Positions 58,001-64,000 of a stretch of 64,000 nt of DNA are shown here, in pieces. The notes under the pieces were generated by a model. The model was given only the letters and a program-made list of their open reading frames with translations, made no database searches and was not told the DNA's origin. The DNA comes from Ulva prolifera (Eukaryota; Chlorophyta; Ulvophyceae; Ulvales; Ulvaceae), in assembly GCA_023078555.1 (NCBI GenBank), contig CM041197.1, positions 310,001-374,000 on the forward strand. The letters are read 5' to 3'. A program made the translations under genes and the position numbers. Within the stretch, counting starts at the first letter, position 1. Each line of letters begins with the position of its first letter.

Positions 58001-60497
58001 AAGATCTATGTGAGGCCACTGCCTGTGCTGTCCAGAACAGAGCCATGTTTACAATGACATATACAGAAGCAAAGAACACTTGTCTGAGGCAGTCGTGCTG
58101 TGGCACTGCTGGCCGTAGTGACACAAAGCAACTGCACCGTGTGACACGACATCAGCGGAGGGCATTATCATATGATATGGCATGCGCACCGGGTCAGGGA
58201 TGCCGCTGCCTGCGCTGGTGCCGCCGACGTCGCGCACGCTGCTGAGCCGCGACGCAGCATGCATGTCCGCTCTGCGTGCCTTGTGTATCAGGACTTTAAA
58301 AGCGAGGTGGTTGAAGATGACGTAGTCTTTCGAGTCGCTGGTCTTCGCGCCGAGGTCAAAGCCAGGGCGGAGGTCGGAAACCACCTGCATGCATGTGATG
58401 CCACATGCATGCATGCTGAGCCAGCAGGGCCTGGATCACATCAGCACTCCACTGTGGCGACAACATGCCAACCTCAACAGCACCGCTGATTGCCAACCAC
58501 TGGTAATTGAAGCCACAGTCTCGGAGGGTGTTGCGACGATATAGAACAAATTTAGCCCCGACGATCTTGAACAAATCTGGATCGACGGCTACAAGCGCAA
58601 TCATGCAGTCTAGATCACATGTGGACAGCAGGTGACGTGCGCTGCACCTGTGTGAGGTTGAAGGTGGTGAGCGGCATGCCGTCTGCAGCCATCTGAATGG
58701 TGTAGCCTTTGTCAACCTTGTCTTTGAAGTCCTGCAGGCGTGTGCGGTGTCGTATAACAGGGCCATGATTGGCCTGTACTGTTTGTTTCCATGAGTGAAC
58801 CTTCGTTCATGGAGGTGCATGCATGCAGGCCGGGCAGCGATGGAAATCCATCTTGATAGCACAGACATGCTAAGCAACTTGAAGGCTTGCACAGAAGTAA
58901 CTACAGAAGAGTGGAAGGGAATAGACAAATACAGCAAACTGTTCTCTTCCAAATCAACAGCCACACACAAACGGGTTGCATATGAGTGGGCTGGGCTTGC
59001 AATTGGGCTTTGCACATGCAACACCAGGTGGCCATGCATATGGAGACAATATTGCAACAGGGCACTGATGCATCTGAGTGTTGCTGACTCGGAGTGTACA
59101 TGTTGCTGGTTATACAGTGTTTGGGTCAGATAATAGATTTTTTTTTGTAATTATCATTTAAACGATTTGGGCTTTTCCATTCGATGCTGGGAAATTTCTT
59201 GGAAGCCACTGCCGCCAGCCATACAGTGCACGCGGGGTGGAAGGTGCAGACTCAACAGCACAAATTTCGTTGCGCCTGATGGTGGCCGGTGATTCCCTCG
59301 TGAACAGTGCTCAGGCAACAGTGGACGTTAGCTTGCATGCGTACCCCGTAGGCTACCACATAGGCCAGTTCATTCGTGTGGCAGTATGCGGATGGGCGAA
59401 CACATGTGGCAGAAATATTTGATTAATCAAAGCAGTTTAGCCGCGGCCTGACATCTGTATACAACCCCATTTTCACTTCATGCTGATTGCTACCAGCTGG
59501 TAGCAATCACTGGAGCCTACCTGAACTTCAAGTTGTGAGTGAGCCGAGTGAGCGGGCCAGCTGATCCATCAGCGCACACCTCCTTCACTTCCTCATGCAC
59601 CTACAACAACTATCGACGCCATGTCAACTGTCAACCGCAGGCTCCAACAGAAGTGATGCCCATTGGACATTGTAAAGCCAGCACAGAATCCGTGATATCG
59701 ATCGATCAGCGCATTTCAGACTGATGCATCTAGCTTTGAAACGCACATTCACTCGCAATTCGTATGGGGAGTTGAACCGGCCCAGGCCGGACAACTTGGC
59801 TCCCAAACTTTCCTTCCTTTTCTTCAACCCACCTTTCGCATGGCAGAATGGCAGGGAGTAGTACAGAAACGGCACTTGAGCTTCAGAGGAGGTGACCGAG
59901 TCCACTTCCACTGCACGACACCGTGATCTCTGGCGACATCACGTGGGGTAGACAGACTTACAACTGGAATCATTCATCCGTTTCAGTACACGCTGGCATG
60001 ATTTCCACGCTCACTGGTGTGCTTGAATTGCATCCGTGCCAGAGCATGCATTCGCACCAGGAGGAATGCATGGGGACCTCCGACAACACGACAGGGTCTG
60101 CCGTGCAAGGTTGAGATAGTCGCAGAGAGACGTGACGCCGTGTTATGTACACATTGACAGGACATCAACCTAAGTGGAGACAAACGAGGCAATCTGCCAC
60201 GCATCGCCTAGCAAGCGCAACCCGAGCACACACTTTGATAACGCAAAAACGCCGAAATAATTGGAATTATTGAAAGTTTCGACATGTAATTGCAATTATT
60301 ATCCCAGTCAAAGCGACATGTCAAGCCCGTCTCCATGGCAACGGGGCCGGAAGCGCACCCACGATCTTCTCTCCTTGCTCATATTGCCTCCGTCGGTCTT
60401 CGAAGATTTCGAAGGCTTCCGCTGTGAAAGGACTAGCAATTAGAAGTAACACTGCGTAGATTGACGAGTATATCAGCGGGCATGGTGATGCCGGCAT
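55068..60497 (-). CDS. Nonaspanin (TM9SF/EMP70 family), copy 4, subtype A, one irregular exon border
   Basis: The exons are 60359-60497, 59747-59910, about 59523-59600, 58648-58731, 58238-58384, 57548-57676, 57105-57356, 56484-56817, 55728-56160 and 55068-55452. Nine exons join in the same phases as copy 1: signal peptide SIYAVLLLIASPFTAEA, RRQYEQGEKIVG, YYSLPFCHAKGG, NHLAFKVLI, VGFEVMPCSIKRLRGEP, YTYDVSW...RRWDAYL, GDVFREP, LSPTRRG, MPALWQGYFFDQFGFL and FNWWWQSFHRGG. Exon 3 starts normally (VHEEVKEVCADGSAGPLT), but the donor seen in copies 1-3 is altered. The next GT (ttcag|GTAGGC) would leave phase 2 before a phase-0 exon. So copy 4 either uses a noncanonical donor or an earlier GT (gag|GTGTGC), or is impaired. 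The tail is about 50 residues, ending GDADSEV. Confidence 0.82.
57815..57845. repeat. Expanded ACGCAGC run in the exon 5-6 intron of copy 4
   Basis: Four consecutive 7-bp units plus a variant unit. They sit in the same place as shorter runs in copies 1 and 2, showing length change since duplication. Confidence 0.75.
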
Positions 60498-61690
60498 CGT
60501 GTTGAGGAGAAGCAGCGCTCGCAGCACAACCCCTTCAACGACTACAACTCGTGATCTAGCCTTAGTGAAATACAAATAGTATCAAAGTAGTACATAGCCG
60601 ATCCGTGCAAGCGCGCGCTGCAGCCTTGCTGATGCGTTGCTGATATGGCCTATACCTAGCTAGCTATGCAGGCGTGTAGCTGACGATGCAGATGCCCAAA
60701 CGAACACAGTGCTGCAGGTTCTTCAATTGTCACATGTGAACATGTCTCAATGTGCCCCATGGGCCATGGGCCATGGATCCGCGACTTGGCCATGCGAACA
60801 CTCGAAATTGCATGCTCGTGTACGTAACTTCTGTTGCTATGTGGCCACGCGTGGACAGCGTGATTTTTGGATCCGGATGACGAAGCTAAGACTGGCCCTG
60901 GCACAAAGCGTGCTCAGTCATCAATGACACCAGCCAGCACCAGCAGCTGGGGTGGTAGCTTGGAGATCAAGTTGCAAAGGATTGGCCATCGCAAATTGGT
61001 CCCCGGGGCTTAAACGCTGCAAATACAAATGGCGTTTTAACGTAATAGTGCGTCACGTTTCTGCTCGACGCTGCTTTAGCCACTTGGCATGACTCATGTG
61101 ATGCATATCCAATGGACGTCCCCACGTCGTGATGACCTCAGGTGTGCACAAGCATGTGCGGCGTATGCATGCAGAAGGTACACGCAGAGTGATCTCATGG
61201 CGTGCATGCTTTGGGGCATTGGCGTTGCCCTGGCGGTTCCACCTGCCACTCCGATTTCGTCATTGTGACACGCAGGATGATACGAGGAGGCACAGGATGT
61301 CAAAAAAACGCCGACAGCGGTGCAGGAGGCTGTGCTCGATCATGCCAGATGTCCAAGGAACGAACTGCACACATTTGTGAAGGGACAACAGCTGTCTTTC
61401 ACCATCGGGTACCTTTCGTCCGGTCTGCACTGAGGCTGCTGCATTTCCGATTGTTGCAAAAGCTGAATGAACTACGCTGGTACGGGAGGCTGCAACAGCC
61501 ACAAGGAAAGGTGCACGGGAATGTGCTCTGGCAGAATAACACTGGCAGCACCTCTCAATGCACGGCCAAGGAGAAACACAAACAACCATTCCCCGATGGG
61601 CCGTGATGCAGCAACATCCCCAGCAGGCCACCCGATCAGGGACGATGATGTGATCACCAGCGCATTGTGTCAGAGCACAACCACACACAT
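60498..61690. other. 5' flank of copy 4 and spacer
   Basis: Up to about 61200 this aligns with the 5' flanks of copies 1 and 2, including the CCACGTCGTGATGACC element at 61121-61150. A tggcggttccacctgccactcc...cattgtgacac stretch at 61224-61270 resembles a degraded LINE 3' end. No gene recognised. Confidence 0.5.
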
Positions 61691-61693
61691 CGG

Positions 61694-62107
61694 TGGCATG
61701 GGCCGGCGGGGCTGCGCGGCGGTGTGCCGGCCTGGTGTGGTGTGCTGTGGCTCGGGGGTCGGGGGTGGGGTTTGGGGCTACGGCGGCCCCCGGCAATCGG
61801 GCGGCCGGTATGGGCGGCCTCAGGCAGCAGTGTGGTGGGCGTGGCCCTGTCGTACGGCGATGGGCGTTGTGGTGTTGGCGGTTGTGTTGGTGTGTATGGA
61901 CTAAGTTGTGGGCCGTGGGGTTTGTGCGTGCGTATGTGGGTGTGTGGGTGTGTACTTGGCGGTCTGCGGGTCTGTGTCGTTTGTTGCGCCGGTGATGGGT
62001 TTTCTGGGCATGGTGGGTGCCGCATGCATGGGTGTCTGGGTGTTTGCTTCGTCTGTTTGCTTCTTTCGCGGTGCTGCCCGCCTTGCTGCCTGTGTCCTTG
62101 TAACCCG
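61694..62107 (+). mobile_element. 5'-truncated LINE, about 414 bp
   Basis: The plus-oriented family 3' end (gcggccccc ggcaatcgggcgg ... cgcggtgctgcccgccttgc ... gtccttgtaac) lies between CACATCGG at 61686-61693 and CACATCGG at 62108-62115. It sits between copies 4 and 5. Confidence 0.85.
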
Positions 62108-62115
62108 CACATCGG

Positions 62116-62844
62116 TATCCAGGAGAACACTCTATAGGCGCTCTGCGGCCCGCGGTCAACAGGCCGGAACTGGGACCTAGTGGCCAGAACCGAGAATCTA
62201 CACATCAGACTGCAAGTGGACTGCTGCGGCTGTCAATGCAGTCGACGTGATCTGACAGACGGAGGCTGTCCATGCCATCACCTTCTTGTGATCGTTGAAC
62301 ACAGTGGCCGTGGGTAAGGCTGCCCGGCCTCAGAAAACATGCAATGCTCACGTACCTGCCATCAGAAAAGCACCTGGATCCGCTGACATGCATCGCAGAT
62401 CCCGCATCAGCACAGCTGGCGGGCTGCTAGAAGTCGGGCACACTGTCGTGGCATACATTTGCACAAGCTGGTGGCCTTGTGCTGACATGTGCAGGGCACA
62501 ACGACACTGCCAGTGTCTACGACTGTCTTCGATTGTCAACAAAACAATGCTGAGACGAAAAGGTGACACTGATGGTGTGTAGCGTTGTGATGCCGGGCTC
62601 GTTTCACATCAGCCTCCACATCAACATGGGGGTCATGCAGATGCCCATGCAGGTTCGCCAATCATCTTCCAGCATCGAGTGCAGTGAGACACCAGCACGC
62701 CTGTCCCCTGGCCCCTCAAGTCCACTCATGCGACTCACATGACAGCATGCATCCAGTAGCCTTACAGCAGGCTTGTGGCTGTGGGATGTGCTGAAACGAG
62801 CAGGTGGAAACTCCAGAGTCTATCGGTTCCGCGCCGGGCCCGCT
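62116..62844. other. Spacer downstream of copy 5, no gene recognised
   Basis: No domain or exon-like frame on either strand. The segment at 62760-62844 leads into the stop of copy 5 and is probably its 3' UTR. Confidence 0.5.
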
Positions 62845-64000
62845 TCATGTCCTGGCCTCCACATCACCACTCCCGTCAGCTGCCTCCCCAGAGCGCGCCT
62901 GCGCCGATGGCTTCTCGCAGTCCACGTGCTCTCTGCCGTCCGCGGCCACGCCGTCAAGACGCGAATACACCAGCCACACAAACGCGAGTGATGTGGCAAG
63001 GCCTACGGCGCCCAGGCAGAGGTACGCCACCAGCGCCACGCCGGACATGTAGCAGCTGTACATCAGCACGCTGGCGCCATGAGATTCCATGGCGGGGAGG
63101 TGGCTGTGGAGGTAGTGTATGGCGAAGAGGATGAGGAAGACGGCGGTGGCGCCGCCGCGGTGGAAGGACCTCCACCACCAGTTATAATCCTGAGCGCAGA
63201 GTTGCAAGTACCTGCAGCGAGAGCCCCGCAGTTGGAGACTGGGAGGACGGCATGACAGAGACGCACTGCAGTGCGGTGTAAGACAGCAATGACAAGGAGA
63301 TGCGTGGCATTGGCGACGGTGTTTCCTGGACAGCTTGTATCAGATCAGGTGGCTTCATGGCAACAGGCAGGGTCCTTGCTACGGCCGGTAACGCGGCGCA
63401 GAACGCTAAATGCGAACACCGACATGTTGCGAAGCACGTCCGGTCAAACTAAGCAAGAAGCGGTAATAACATCTGCTGAGAGCGTGCGAGGCGCTTCTGT
63501 GAATGTTTTCCACCCTACATGGACCCTACTTTGCTGGCGAAAGTTTTCACCGAGTACACATCAAACAAACACGCACATCCATCCGCATGTCCGCTTGTAG
63601 CCACACTCAAGTGGATCACCTGGGCACCGATACGTTTCTCGTTGCACCGGCCGCGGGTATGTTTAGGCATAGCAGCGGCAGCCACGTCACCATTCTAGGA
63701 GGCACCTTTTGACAGCTGGAAGCAGTTACAGAGGAAGGCAGCGCACGTGCACACGATCGAGAGCAATGCCGTGTTGAGCACGGTCATCCCGAAGGTGATG
63801 AGCAGGAACCCATACTGGTTGCAGAAATGGCCCTGCCAGGCCGCATCCATTGCAAGGTGTAGGGCCATGTACATGGTGCTGAACGACATGAAGCCGGTGT
63901 ACGAAAACATCACATACGGATTTGTACTCCAGCGGGGCGCCGGTATGGGGCGTGGGGTCGCATTGGTGCGCTTCGGCCAGCGGACCAGGGGCATGCTGGC
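62845..64000 (-). CDS. Nonaspanin (TM9SF/EMP70 family), copy 5, subtype B, 5' part beyond the window
   Basis: The last exon is 62845-63211 and the penultimate exon 63747 to the window edge, with the same border phases as in the other copies (AC|GTGCGC donor, CTGCAG|GTAC acceptor). Encoded landmarks are WPKRTNATPRPIPAPRW, NPYVMFSYTGF, AAWQGHFCNQYGFLL, CAQDYNWWWRSFHRGG and YLCLGAVGLATSLAFVWLVY. NPYVMFSY, the AAWQGH region, CAQDYNWWW and GVAADGREHVD are shared specifically with copy 3, so the two are sisters. The C-terminal tail is about 40 residues and ends DVEART. Eight upstream exons should follow to the right of 64000. Confidence 0.88.

Noticed and set aside
1-64000. tRNA, rRNA or other structured RNA genes
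   Set aside because: I looked for T-loop-like GGTTCRANNCC with pairing arms and for conserved rRNA stretches and found none convincing. A covariance-model search would be needed to exclude them.

Overview
The window is eukaryotic nuclear DNA. Genes are split by many short introns, there are no bacterial-style operons, and it contains GC-rich LINE retrotransposon fragments, microsatellites and a tandem satellite. Introns often open with GTGCGC and close with TGCAG, frequently as (CATG)nCAG. With the GC-rich genes and the LINE type, this suggests a green microalga, possibly trebouxiophyte-like. That assignment is inference.

Region by region. 1-3.5 kb (minus strand): a large parallel beta-helix repeat protein running off the left edge, with a likely upstream zinc-binding exon. 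4.9-6.6 kb (minus): a secreted-looking Ala/Cys-rich protein ending in a cystine-knot-like module. 9.75-11.85 kb: a LINE fragment interrupted by a second LINE of opposite orientation whose 3' end is present three times. 14.25-16.5 kb (plus): a four-exon animal-type heme peroxidase with a signal peptide and an upstream TATA box. 18.3-18.9 kb: strong inverted repeats. 19-26.75 kb: an uncharacterised block of plus-strand exons ending in a C48 (Ulp1/SENP-like) cysteine protease, with a small foldback element and one opposite-strand ORF. 27.16-27.9 kb: a 172-bp tandem satellite of about 4.4 copies.

From 30.5 kb to the right edge there are five minus-strand nonaspanin (TM9SF/EMP70) genes in tandem. 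Four are complete in the window and the fifth is cut by the edge. Splice junctions can be placed for all ten exons, and intron positions and phases agree between copies. Copies 1, 2 and 3 give uninterrupted proteins of 700, 692 and 676 residues. Copy 4 has one irregular exon junction. Copies 1, 2 and 4 form one subtype and copies 3 and 5 another, in the order A-A-B-A-B. All lack the usual C-terminal KxD sorting tail. Small 5'-truncated LINE copies, several with clear target-site duplications, sit in introns and spacers of the array.

Nonaspanins sort membrane proteins in the Golgi and endosomes, and the peroxidase, knottin-like and beta-helix proteins also look like secretory or surface products. 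The window is therefore rich in secretory-pathway genes, but I see no evidence that they form one pathway.
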